From Candidatus Woesearchaeota archaeon (lineage in GTDB: Archaea; Nanobdellota; Nanobdellia; Woesearchaeales; JACPBV01): 11,956 bases of DNA. Both the position numbers and the translations under genes were made by a program. Position 1 is the first letter of the stretch, and each line of letters opens with the position of its first letter. Below, in pieces: positions 1-7,100 of the stretch. Location of the stretch: NCBI GenBank assembly GCA_016180165.1, contig JACPBU010000013.1:859-12814 (forward strand), given 5' to 3'. A model generated the notes under the pieces. The model was given only the letters and a program-made list of their open reading frames with translations. It was not told the origin of the DNA and ran no database searches.

Positions 1-3
1 TAG

Positions 4-52
4 TATAGTAAATCACCTTTTGGATTTTCGAGAATTTCGGTGATTTACTATA
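4..52. repeat. 14-bp perfect inverted repeat (hairpin or operator-like palindrome)
   Basis: Bases 4-17 read TATAGTAAATCACC and bases 39-52 are its exact reverse complement, separated by 21 bases. The central part can form a weak extra stem. It lies about 90 bases beyond the stop of the coiled-coil gene that ends at 143. It could be a terminator hairpin, the operator of a gene to the left of the window, or a mobile-element end. A T5 run on the minus strand at 66-70 lies between the stop and the hairpin. No gene is visible in bases 1-142. Confidence 0.75.
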
Positions 53-142
53 ATTGTATAATTCTAAAAAGGATATCGAAATTCCGTTTAGTCAGATAAC
101 AAGGAGGGAAGTGATACAAATCTTAACTTAAAGAGAGATGAC

Positions 143-1282
143 CTACTTCTTTATGAACATAACTTCTGCATGCTTCCTGTCTTCATAAAATTCCTTTATG
201 TCCTCATACACCTCGCTCTTATGTTCAGGAGAAAGGGATTTATACAGTCCTATAACTTTCAGGTACTTTGACTTTGCCTCGGCAGTATCAAGGCTTTCCA
301 AGGCTTCTCTGCCAGCAAAGAGCTCTTTTTTTACCTTGGCCAGTTCATCATCCCCTGCTGCTGGATTAGACTGTGATCCAGATGGTAAGTGAGTTTTATC
401 TGGCTCCACTGCTTCCTGCCCTGGTACATTCCAATTAACTTTTGATGGTCCCCCATAAGCCAAATCGAGCGAATCCACTTTGGATGGGCTTGGCTTAGCA
501 AATAAAGATGATGTGCCGGAGAGCGGTAATCTTAAGGAAGTAGATATTGAGAGATGTCCCTGTAATGGAGGTTGCTTGGCAGGATGTTTCTGAGAGGGAA
601 TTGGCCATGAGGAGGTGGACTGAAGGGATGCTTGCTGGGAAGGAGGTTGAGTAAGTGGGGGATGTTGGAAAGGAGGTTGAGTAAGTGGGGGATGTTGGGA
701 AGAAGAGATTGGCTTCTTCCTGAAGATTGAAAGAATATTTTTAAAGAATTGGCCACGGTGCCCGACCGAAGCCTTTCTTATCGCATCCTGAATCTCTCTC
801 TTTGCCTGCACTTCCTGAAGCTCGAGCCTTTTCTGCTGCTCCTTTTCCTCTTTTTGGCGAAGCTCCTTCAGCATGTGTTCTTCGACACGCTTCTCTTCCT
901 CCTCAATGCGCTTGATCTTTTCAAGCTCCCTCTGGCGCTCCTCTAAAAGGAAATCGCGCCTCTGCTGGACACGGAGCCTTTCTTTCTCAGCAAGACCGTC
1001 GAGAAATTCAACGATAAAGTTTTTCTTGTTTTTGGAAGCCGCCCCTTTTACCCCTAAATTGGAGGCTTGGCTCATTGGGCTTCCCCACGGCGCAGATTCC
1101 TTTTTCTCTGCCAGCTCCTTGTGCTTAAGCACCTCTTTTTTCTCCCTGGCTTTTGCCAAGACTTCCTCATTCAGTTTCCTTATCTCTTCCAGCTGATGCA
1201 GCTCTTCAGACTTGTGGCGCAACTCCTCCTTCTGCAGCAATGTCCTGATGACTGATGGTGGTGGGGGCGGGAGGATGTCCAA
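143..1282 (-). CDS. Coiled-coil, proline-rich protein with a conserved-looking C-terminal helical domain; function unknown
   Basis: The 379-residue frame is counted from a TTG codon at 1282, but the true start is probably further upstream (see 1283-1471). Visible parts, in order: a short polyproline stretch (residues 5-9); a charged helix rich in Glu/Lys (about 10-60); a long Glu/Arg/Lys coiled coil (about 85-170); a basic patch around FFKNILSIFRKK; a low-complexity Pro/Gln/Ser linker (about 195-300) containing two copies of HPPLTQPP; and a C-terminal helical segment of about 70 residues (about 310-379) with LYKSLSPEHKSEVYEDIKEFY. Similar short C-terminal helical modules, to my recollection, recur in DPANN proteins, but I cannot name a family. 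There is no signal peptide or membrane segment, so it is probably cytoplasmic. It follows the DUF167 gene closely and is likely in the same operon. The coding status is well supported by strong amino-acid bias; the function is unknown. Confidence 0.75.
   Translation of the reverse strand: MDILPPPPPSVIRTLLQKEELRHKSEELHQLEEIRKLNEEVLAKAREKKEVLKHKELAEKKESAPWGSPMSQASNLGVKGAASKNKKNFIVEFLDGLAEKERLRVQQRRDFLLEERQRELEKIKRIEEEEKRVEEHMLKELRQKEEKEQQKRLELQEVQAKREIQDAIRKASVGHRGQFFKNILSIFRKKPISSSQHPPLTQPPFQHPPLTQPPSQQASLQSTSSWPIPSQKHPAKQPPLQGHLSISTSLRLPLSGTSSLFAKPSPSKVDSLDLAYGGPSKVNWNVPGQEAVEPDKTHLPSGSQSNPAAGDDELAKVKKELFAGREALESLDTAEAKSKYLKVIGLYKSLSPEHKSEVYEDIKEFYEDRKHAEVMFIKK
641..700. repeat. 30-bp near-perfect tandem duplication in the coiled-coil gene
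   Basis: Bases 641-670 and 671-700 match at all but one position (position 669 a versus 699 g). The ten-codon unit encodes HPPLTQPP plus two residues and remains in frame within the Pro/Gln linker. The flanking codons are partly similar, which suggests older degenerate copies. Confidence 0.9.
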
Positions 1283-1471
1283 TCCCGGAGAGATAGAGGC
1301 ACCTTGTTTGAGCCCAATAACATTTTTTTTAGAAAATTTCCTTTGGGGGGGCTTTCTTTCCTTATTCCCTGAAGAGGCAGAAAAATGCCTTAAGCTACCC
1401 CTTGCGGTTTTAGACTTTACCTTTTTCTGCGGCCTACTCTTTTTACTATTAGTAATACCTATCCACCCCTT
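1283..1471 (-). other. Open 5' extension of the coiled-coil gene, probably its true N-terminus (ATT or ATA start)
   Basis: The reading frame of the coiled-coil gene stays open for 63 codons upstream of the TTG at 1282, to a TAA at 1472-1474. It contains no in-frame ATG, GTG or TTG. The extension is Lys/Arg/Ser-rich (ITNSKKSRPQKKVKSK near its start), which fits a basic N-terminal tail. A good Shine-Dalgarno-like GGGGTGG (1463-1469, minus) lies six bases before an ATT codon at 1454-1456 and directly before an ATA at 1460-1462. Starting at ATT would give a protein of about 437 residues. A lost or mis-sequenced start codon is the alternative. Confidence 0.5.
1463..1469 (-). promoter_or_regulatory. 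Ribosome binding site GGGGTGG before the coiled-coil gene
   Basis: Read on the minus strand, AGGGGTGGAT resembles the archaeal anti-SD complement AGGAGGTGAT. It lies between the DUF167 stop (1488) and the open extension of the coiled-coil gene, with six bases to an ATT codon. It argues that translation begins here rather than at the TTG at 1282. Confidence 0.45.
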
Positions 1472-1487
1472 TTAGCTTTCTTTGAAT

Positions 1488-1727
1488 TCACTCATTTATA
1501 AAAGTTTCTATGAGCTTCTCACGGCTGGAAAAGCCGGATTTTATGGCAACCCTCCTGCCTAAAGCTTTTGCCAGGAACCGGATAAGCTCCTTATTTGCCT
1601 TGTTGTCGTGCGCAGGAGCCTTAATTGCAATCCTATAGGCTTTTCTCTCAGCATCAAAACCCAGGATTTCACTCCTTCCTGCACCCGGCTTGATTAGCGC
1701 TCTGAAAACCTTTTCTGGGATTTCCAT
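1488..1727 (-). CDS. DUF167 / YggU family protein (UPF0235)
   Basis: A small basic alpha/beta protein of 79 residues. The family signature is clear: a first strand ending in IKPGAGRSE, then IAIKAPAHDNKANKELIRFLAKALG, then the C-terminal SGFSSREKLIE. The family is widespread in bacteria and archaea; structures are known but the biochemical role is not established. Length is normal for the family. Start: ATG at 1725-1727, preceded directly by an in-frame TTG at 1728-1730. A TATA-like CTTTATAG is centred 27 bases upstream of the ATG, so the message is probably leaderless and either codon could serve. The gene heads an apparent operon with the coiled-coil gene, only 17 bases of non-open frame lying between the two reading frames. 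Confidence 0.9.
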   Translation of the reverse strand: MEIPEKVFRALIKPGAGRSEILGFDAERKAYRIAIKAPAHDNKANKELIRFLAKALGRRVAIKSGFSSREKLIETFINE

Positions 1728-1750
1728 CAACCCAGGCTAAACTCGACCGC

Positions 1751-1758
1751 CTATAAAG
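1751..1758 (-). promoter_or_regulatory. Archaeal TATA box CTTTATAG for the DUF167 operon
   Basis: The octamer is centred about 27 bases upstream of the ATG at 1727. This is the expected TATA-to-start-site distance in archaea, so transcription would begin at or next to the start codon. It lies in the 96-base divergent intergenic region shared with the response-regulator gene. Confidence 0.6.
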
Positions 1759-1796
1759 GGTTTGTTGACTATCTTAGAGTAATAAAGACAGGAAGG

Positions 1797-1804
1797 TTTA
1801 AAAA
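1797..1804 (+). promoter_or_regulatory. Archaeal TATA box TTTAAAAA for the response-regulator gene
   Basis: Centred about 26-27 bases upstream of the ATG at 1827. The purine-rich GGAAGG just before it could act as a BRE. The bases between the box and the ATG contain no Shine-Dalgarno, so a leaderless transcript is likely. Confidence 0.6.
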
Positions 1805-1826
1805 CAATCTTCCGCCCCCCATCCTG

Positions 1827-2858
1827 ATGAAAGTCATCGATAACACCCCGCCAAGAATTCTCCTCATAGATGATGAACCACATATGCTTAGGCTGCTTGA
1901 AGCTACCCTCTTGGTTGACAGAACCCCGAAGTATATGACTTTTACTGCTGGCGATGGTGACGAAGGGTTAGAGTTCAACAGAAGTTTTCAGGCTGGTGTG
2001 ATCATAACAGATATTCTCATGCCCAGAGTGGATGGCATTGCAGTGTTGAGGGAGACCAAAAGATTATATCCTGAGACTGAAGTAGTGATGGTATCCGGGC
2101 AAGGTTCCTTAGACAGGGCAGTTGAGGCAGTTAAGCTTGGGGCATTTGATTACCTCACCAAGCCTGTTGATGGCTCAAAGATTCGCATTGCAGCAAGAAA
2201 TGCAACTGCAAGCAACCAGCTGAAGATCCATACAAAAGATTTAGAGGCAAGGACATGGGATGGGATCAACCATCACGCTGGAAATGCTTTTGCTCCGGTT
2301 ATTGCCTTCCTTGAAATTTTAGAGGGGAGGGTAAAAGAATTGGAACCCCAGCTTCAAAAAGAGTTGATGGAATTGATTAAACCTCTAAATATTGGATTTT
2401 ATGACGGTTATAAAGTTTTTAAAGACTATCAACGCACCCTGCCTGGGGCAAGAAACGACCAAATTCAATCCAATGTTTATGAAAACGTTGCTTTTGCCAT
2501 AAAACAAGACAATCCAAGGATACCCAAAAGGCCGATGGAAGAGAGCTGCGATAAGGAAGCAAAGGTTTTTGCCGACCCGCTCCTGCTTCAGACCTCGGTC
2601 GAATGGATATTGCGTGACCTCCAGATTGTAGGGACAGAAAACTTCAGGTATACCATTTTCAGGGATGATGGAAATGTCAACATCAATATCGGATATAACT
2701 TTACCGGAAAGGACAGGCCTCAAAGTGTCAGGAACACCGGCCTTGGGCTTTACATTGCTGATAAGCTTGTTGGAAAGATGGGTGGCAGGCTCCTCCTGAC
2801 ACAGGATAGATTTGGGGAGTCATTAACCATAAAGCTGCCGGAATATAAGGCTGCATAA
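1827..2858 (+). CDS. Response regulator fused to a degenerate histidine-kinase-like module
   Basis: 343 residues. Residues 8-120 form a CheY-like receiver domain with all key residues: acidic pair Asp15/Asp16, phospho-acceptor Asp62 in ITDILMP, Ser90, and Lys112 in YLTKP. A short linker leads to a DHp-like helix with His149/His150 followed by a hydrophobic helix (about 145-166). The C-terminal part (about 240-340) resembles a HATPase_c domain: FADPLLLQTSVEWIL sits where an N-box is expected, and TGLGLYIADKLVGKMGG (304-320) matches a G2 box and following helix. The usual N-box Asn and the DxGxG box are not visible, so ATP binding or kinase activity may be reduced or lost. Receiver-first order suggests a signal-integration or phosphotransfer role in the cytoplasm. 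There is no DNA-binding domain and no partner kinase gene in the window. Transcription is divergent from the DUF167 operon and convergent with TFS. Confidence 0.85.
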   Translation: MKVIDNTPPRILLIDDEPHMLRLLEATLLVDRTPKYMTFTAGDGDEGLEFNRSFQAGVIITDILMPRVDGIAVLRETKRLYPETEVVMVSGQGSLDRAVEAVKLGAFDYLTKPVDGSKIRIAARNATASNQLKIHTKDLEARTWDGINHHAGNAFAPVIAFLEILEGRVKELEPQLQKELMELIKPLNIGFYDGYKVFKDYQRTLPGARNDQIQSNVYENVAFAIKQDNPRIPKRPMEESCDKEAKVFADPLLLQTSVEWILRDLQIVGTENFRYTIFRDDGNVNINIGYNFTGKDRPQSVRNTGLGLYIADKLVGKMGGRLLLTQDRFGESLTIKLPEYKAA

Positions 2859-2950
2859 ACCCAAGAATGATTTGTTGGAATGTTTTCCCCGGCAATAATG
2901 TTATTCTGTAAATAAAACTTTAGGGACTATCTTCTCGGAACTGAGGCATT

Positions 2951-3271
2951 CTAGTTATAATCCCTCCATCTATGCCTGCACTTGTCGCAGGTCAGAAACT
3001 TTGTTTCCGGCTCGTCGCCTGCGCGGGTCTGGACTGTCCAATACCTTGCCTTATGATGGCCGCATTTCGGGCAGCTGGCATCCATCAAGGGGAGAGCTTC
3101 ATGGTCGTGGTCTTTCTCGACAACGGCTATCTTTGCAGAGCCCTGCTTGACTTTTTCTGTAAAGCCAAAAGATTGCTGCTCCGCAGACTGGTGGCCGCAG
3201 GAACATTTCACAACTGTCTTATTGCCTTCCTTTTTGGGAAGGAGGATTGAACCGCATTTTGGGCAAAACAT
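2951..3271 (-). CDS. tfs: Transcription factor S (TFS, archaeal TFIIS-like RNA polymerase cleavage factor)
   Basis: TFS stimulates the intrinsic transcript-cleavage activity of archaeal RNA polymerase and so rescues backtracked complexes. The 106-residue product has an N-terminal zinc ribbon (Cys3, Cys6, Cys23, Cys25) and a C-terminal TFIIS-type ribbon (Cys67, Cys70, Cys95, Cys98). The latter carries the acidic catalytic pair Asp86-Glu87 inside QTRAGDEPET. The length and both ribbons are normal for the family, so the protein should be active. Start choice: ATG at 3269-3271, because GGTGG (3277-3281) lies five bases upstream as a Shine-Dalgarno. An in-frame GTG at 3278-3280 would add three residues but overlaps that site. 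The gene begins 16 bases after the stop of the signal peptidase gene and is probably translated from the same message. Confidence 0.93.
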   Translation of the reverse strand: MFCPKCGSILLPKKEGNKTVVKCSCGHQSAEQQSFGFTEKVKQGSAKIAVVEKDHDHEALPLMDASCPKCGHHKARYWTVQTRAGDEPETKFLTCDKCRHRWRDYN

Positions 3272-3276
3272 CTTTT

Positions 3277-3281
3277 CCACC
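3277..3281 (-). promoter_or_regulatory. Shine-Dalgarno GGTGG that sets the TFS start
   Basis: GGTGG followed by the spacer AAAAG and then ATG. It overlaps the alternative GTG start, which makes the ATG at 3271 the better choice. A Shine-Dalgarno here fits an internal operon gene. Confidence 0.6.
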
Positions 3282-3287
3282 AGAGTA

Positions 3288-4049
3288 TCAGCTCATGAAT
3301 GGCCGGCCAATGCCTAAAAGGCTCATCAGCTCGACAAACCAAATCTTGACATATCCCAGCAAGGGCACCCTTGCCACCGCATTACCTATTATCTGCCCCC
3401 CCTTAATATTTGTTTCGTCAATTTCCCTCGACTTAATATTTGTTTCGTCAATTTCCCTCGACTTAATCATACCACTATTATGGTCGCCTTTAGTCTGGAA
3501 GATGTAAATCCCATCATCACCTTCGTTTCCGGCCTTTTTGCTTTTTTTGACTACACGATGGATGATTGGGTCAGGCTTGCTGCTCCGGAAGACAATAACA
3601 TCCCCAACCTTGATATTTTCCGGGCGTTTTCCGAAAAGGATCATGATATCGCCACGCTTAAAGCCGGTGGAGAAAGGAAATGCTGAAAAGTTTTCCTGAG
3701 AAACATTCAATTCTTGTTCATACCATCTGCCACAGGAGCCCCAATATTTTTCTTCATCAGTTCTTCCATAGGCTGAAAACCTTTTGCCGCAGAGGAGATA
3801 ATTGCCTGTCCATGCTCTTGCCCCATCGACAAATGCATATTCTTTTTCAAGCGCATGGTCCATGCTCCCGGAGACGACAGCAACAATCGGAAATTTTGTG
3901 TTGAAGACGAAACCAAGGCCAGGATAGACGATGAATTTGATGAGGACAAATGCCAGGACAATATTTGCAAGCCAGCTCCATATGCTGTCTTCTTCCCAGA
4001 TGAAGCGCCAGGCTTTTCCCAGCATTGGCTTAAACTTTTTCCATTCCAT
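3288..4049 (-). CDS. Type I signal peptidase (archaeal/ER type)
   Basis: A membrane-bound serine protease that removes signal peptides from exported proteins. An N-terminal transmembrane helix (about 24-48) is followed by the catalytic serine Ser62 in VVSGSM. Between this and GDIMILF (133-139) lies a Cys/Trp-rich insertion of roughly 65 residues. His164 in DPIIHRVV replaces the bacterial Lys, as in archaeal and ER enzymes, and Asp189 in KGDHN is the third conserved position. A C-terminal hydrophobic stretch (about 228-247, PLLGYVKIWF) may add a second membrane contact. Residues 197-206 (SREIDETNIK) are exactly duplicated at 207-216. Start: the ATG at 4049 is preceded directly by GGAAGGAG, but a TATA-like box 27 bases upstream suggests a leaderless message. 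It is followed by TFS in the same operon and lies downstream of the giant surface-protein gene, a plausible substrate. Confidence 0.92.
   Translation of the reverse strand: MEWKKFKPMLGKAWRFIWEEDSIWSWLANIVLAFVLIKFIVYPGLGFVFNTKFPIVAVVSGSMDHALEKEYAFVDGARAWTGNYLLCGKRFSAYGRTDEEKYWGSCGRWYEQELNVSQENFSAFPFSTGFKRGDIMILFGKRPENIKVGDVIVFRSSKPDPIIHRVVKKSKKAGNEGDDGIYIFQTKGDHNSGMIKSREIDETNIKSREIDETNIKGGQIIGNAVARVPLLGYVKIWFVELMSLLGIGRPFMS
3403..3462. repeat. Perfect 30-bp tandem duplication inside the signal peptidase gene
   Basis: Bases 3403-3432 and 3433-3462 are identical, and five further bases of the unit follow. The duplication is ten codons long and stays in frame, repeating SREIDETNIK in the region after the conserved Asp189. 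Complete identity suggests a recent slippage event. Confidence 0.95.
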
Positions 4050-4071
4050 CTCCTTCCGTTGGAATGTGGCT

Positions 4072-4081
4072 GATTAAAAAG
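4072..4081 (-). promoter_or_regulatory. Archaeal TATA box CTTTTTAATC for the signal peptidase-TFS operon
   Basis: Centred 27-28 bases upstream of the ATG at 4049. The identical ten-base sequence stands at the same distance before the gene at 11465. This supports a promoter separate from that of the upstream surface-protein gene. Confidence 0.6.
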
Positions 4082-4128
4082 CTATCGGTTATACGGATAT
4101 TTCTTAGTAAAGTTTAGAATCTTATTTG

Positions 4129-4134
4129 AAAAAA
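4129..4134 (-). terminator. T-run terminator after the surface-protein gene
   Basis: Six T residues on the minus strand (GGCTTTTTTC) begin 13 bases beyond the TAA of the giant gene. Archaeal termination typically occurs at such short T-runs without a hairpin. The prediction rests on this run alone. Confidence 0.4.
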
Positions 4135-4146
4135 GCCTGAAGGAGC

Positions 4147-7100
4147 TTAGAAGCTGTCTTTTTTCTTCTTCTTGAGAGCAATGGAGATTATGATGAGGGC
4201 AACAAGCACCAGGATGAAAATGTACATCGTGGAGAAGATTGTTGAGGTTGGGGCTTCCTGGGCCGTTTCCTGAACGGCTTCCTGCTGAGGTGCCTGCTCC
4301 GGAACAGATTCCTGGACTGGCTCTGGAGCAGCAGCCTGCTGGACCTCCGCAGGAGCTGCCGGCTGGTCGAGAGTCAGTTTCTTGAGGATGAACTTTGCAG
4401 AGCCACCAGTGATGCTTTTCAGCATCACAGAAATGTCAGAGACTGCATCCGCATTGAAATCAAAGCGCTTTTCATTGCCGATAAAAAATACTGCGGTGAT
4501 GGGGTCTGAGGAAAGCACAAGGACAATCCTGTCAGCATAAAGCTTTGAAACATTAAGCTTGTGGTCTTCTCCGAGAATCTTAAAGGTGTACAGGGTGCCC
4601 TGTGTTGGGTTAATCTCAAAATCCTCGCCCTTATTGAACTCCTCGTTGAGCTCAAGGCTGATGGTCTTTGTTTTGGCCCCTCCGCCTCCGCCACCAGCAG
4701 AACCTCCACCGCCACCTCCGCTGGAGCTGCTGCTTGAACTGCTCCCGCTGGATGATGCTGTGGTCTTATAGGTAGAGAAGCCAAGGCCAACTGCATCGGG
4801 GATTGTGCATTCGGTATAGGTGCTGGCATAAGTGCAGGTGATGGTTGATGTAACACTCTTGCAGTTTGAGCCATCCTCATCGCAGTGTGAGATGGTATTA
4901 CCTGTTGATGAAGTTGGGATTCTGATAAGGACTTTTTCTGCCCCTGTCTTTTGCTTGAGGCTCTGGAACTGGGCTGCATCCATACCCAGGAGGCTTGAGC
5001 CGGTAAGGAATTGCGAGATATTAAAGGTCGCTTTCTCAAATATGTCAACCCCGACAAAGGTTATCTGTGCCCCGGTGCTCTGGTTCTTGACTGTCAAATT
5101 GGTGTTAGAAAGGTATTCTGTTGATGATTTCAGGGCATAATCAAGGCTGTAATTTGAGAGATTCATTGTAGGGATGTCAATAACCCATCCTGGGGGCGCA
5201 TCCACCACAAAAGTTATGTTTGAATGAGCAAGAGCGGTTGTTGCATTAGAGCATTTGCTTGATGCGCAGTTTCCACTCACATCACAGGTGTACACCTTGT
5301 AGAAATAGGTCTTATTGGCGACAAGGCCGGTGACATCTGTCACATGGTGGGGCCTGAAGTTATCGTGGGCATTAGAGTCCAGCAAAGCCTTATCAAAGAA
5401 GGTATTATTCAATGTGGAGCAGGTAGTGTCATTGTTATAAAACTTTATCGTGCCGTTTGAAGGCTCATTGCTGTCATAGATGATCGTAAGCGAATTTGGC
5501 ACTTTGTTGTTGACCTTATTCCAGAACAGCTGAGGTGAGTCCTTGTCATTCGGGTCTGCATTAAATCCTGTTGATGAGCAGAAGAACGGGTCAAACTTGC
5601 AATCAAAATCAGTACAGTCTGTCGAGCCATCCCCGTCATTATCCTTGCTATCCGCACACTGAGGGCCAAATTCTCCAGGAAAGAAGCCAAACTGCTGGAA
5701 TTTCGTGCACTGGCTGTTGCTTTTCTGGCCAGGGTTGGTGCAATCCACAATCTCAAAGTCAATCCCCTTGAAGTCTGAAGCCCCGGGGCCAACTGTATCC
5801 ACTACACCGGTACTGTTCCCCGTGGAATTTGCGCTGACACCGTAAGCGCGCCAGGATTTTGTAGTATTAACATTGCTTTTCCCATTCAGGGTGTCTTTAT
5901 CGATCGCAAAAATCGGGCCATTCACAAACTCGCACGCTTTCGTCCTGTCAGATTTTAATGGGATATTTGAGGCTATCCAGCTGCTGTTGCTGCAGGACTG
6001 GGCCATAAAAGTTTCAGCAACCCTGTTTGAGCTGTCGACCTCAACGATATATTTGAACAGATATTCAAATCCGACCAATGAGGCAGTATTTTCCGGAGAG
6101 CAGCCACCAGTGGCAGTCCCATCAGTATCAAGATAGATATAGTACTTTGAGGTGTTGGCTCCCGTCCCAATGATCCTGTCAGGACCTATTGCAGTATTGT
6201 AGCACAAAGCAGAGTACGAAACATTCCTCACCCTCATGCCATACATATAAGCCTGGGGGGTCTTTTTAACCCCAATGTCCTGGATGTCAGCATATTGTTG
6301 TGATGGCTCTGAGCTTCCACCAACGGCATCCGAGGCGATATTGATAGGGGGCTCATTGTCCATGCCCGAAAAGAAACTGTTCATCTGCCCATCATTGCAG
6401 AAACCTTTTGAGGTGAGCGCACGATAGGCCTTCGCCCCAGAGCCTGCCGAAGCAGTCTCATTGATCATCTCACTAACATTCCCATCAATCTTGATCGTGG
6501 TCTTGTTTGTTGTTGTTGTGATGACAGTGTCTCCTTCTACAGCATTAAAAGCTATAAAGTTCTGGTCAACTTCCCATAAAATCTCGACTGTCCGGTTGCC
6601 AGGGGAGAGATAATAATGGAGCTTGTCAGCCCCGCAAAAAAAGCTCCCATTGTAGGCATTGCATGAGCCAAGGACACAACTGCTGTCATTGAAATAGTAT
6701 TCTGCAACGAAAGTCGAATTGCAGTAGATGGCGCTGACGTTCTTCAAAGGGCCAGTAGTGTTGGGGTTGGAAATAAACAACTGAACATATGTTTTTGTCG
6801 ATGTCTTATTGATGGTATAGGTTGATTCATTTTGGCTGAATGGCCCACCTATCGGATATTCCAATCCGGCACCGACCCAAGTCTGGCCTGTAAAGGAAAA
6901 GTCCCGTGGATTTGTAGAGCCATTCGGATGCAGCATCGGGCCCATCGGAGGCTCAAACCAATTGCATTTGGTATTTGCCTTGCAAGAAGCGATGTCACCA
7001 TCTTTTTCTTTGCAGCCTCCAACGAAGCTTGAGGGCTCACAGAAACCAGTCTGAAAGGCACAAGTACCGCGAACGAAAGCCGATCCATTAGCACCTGCGC

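Noticed and set aside
641..700. Possible CRISPR array at the two 30-bp repeats (also 3403-3462)
   Set aside because: The repeat copies are directly adjacent with no spacers, occur only twice, and keep the protein frame, so they are coding tandem duplications.
4680..4770. G/C-rich and poly-Gly/Ser codon run as a possible recombination or assembly fault
   Set aside because: The run keeps the frame and encodes a Ser/Gly linker before the last extracellular domain, a common design in archaeal surface proteins.
4425..5057. Minus-strand open frame of 210 codons in another frame of the surface-protein gene
   Set aside because: A shadow of the Ser/Gly and beta-domain coding region, with low-complexity Ala/Arg/Ser composition and no start signals. 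The same holds for the 216-codon frame at 7140-7790.
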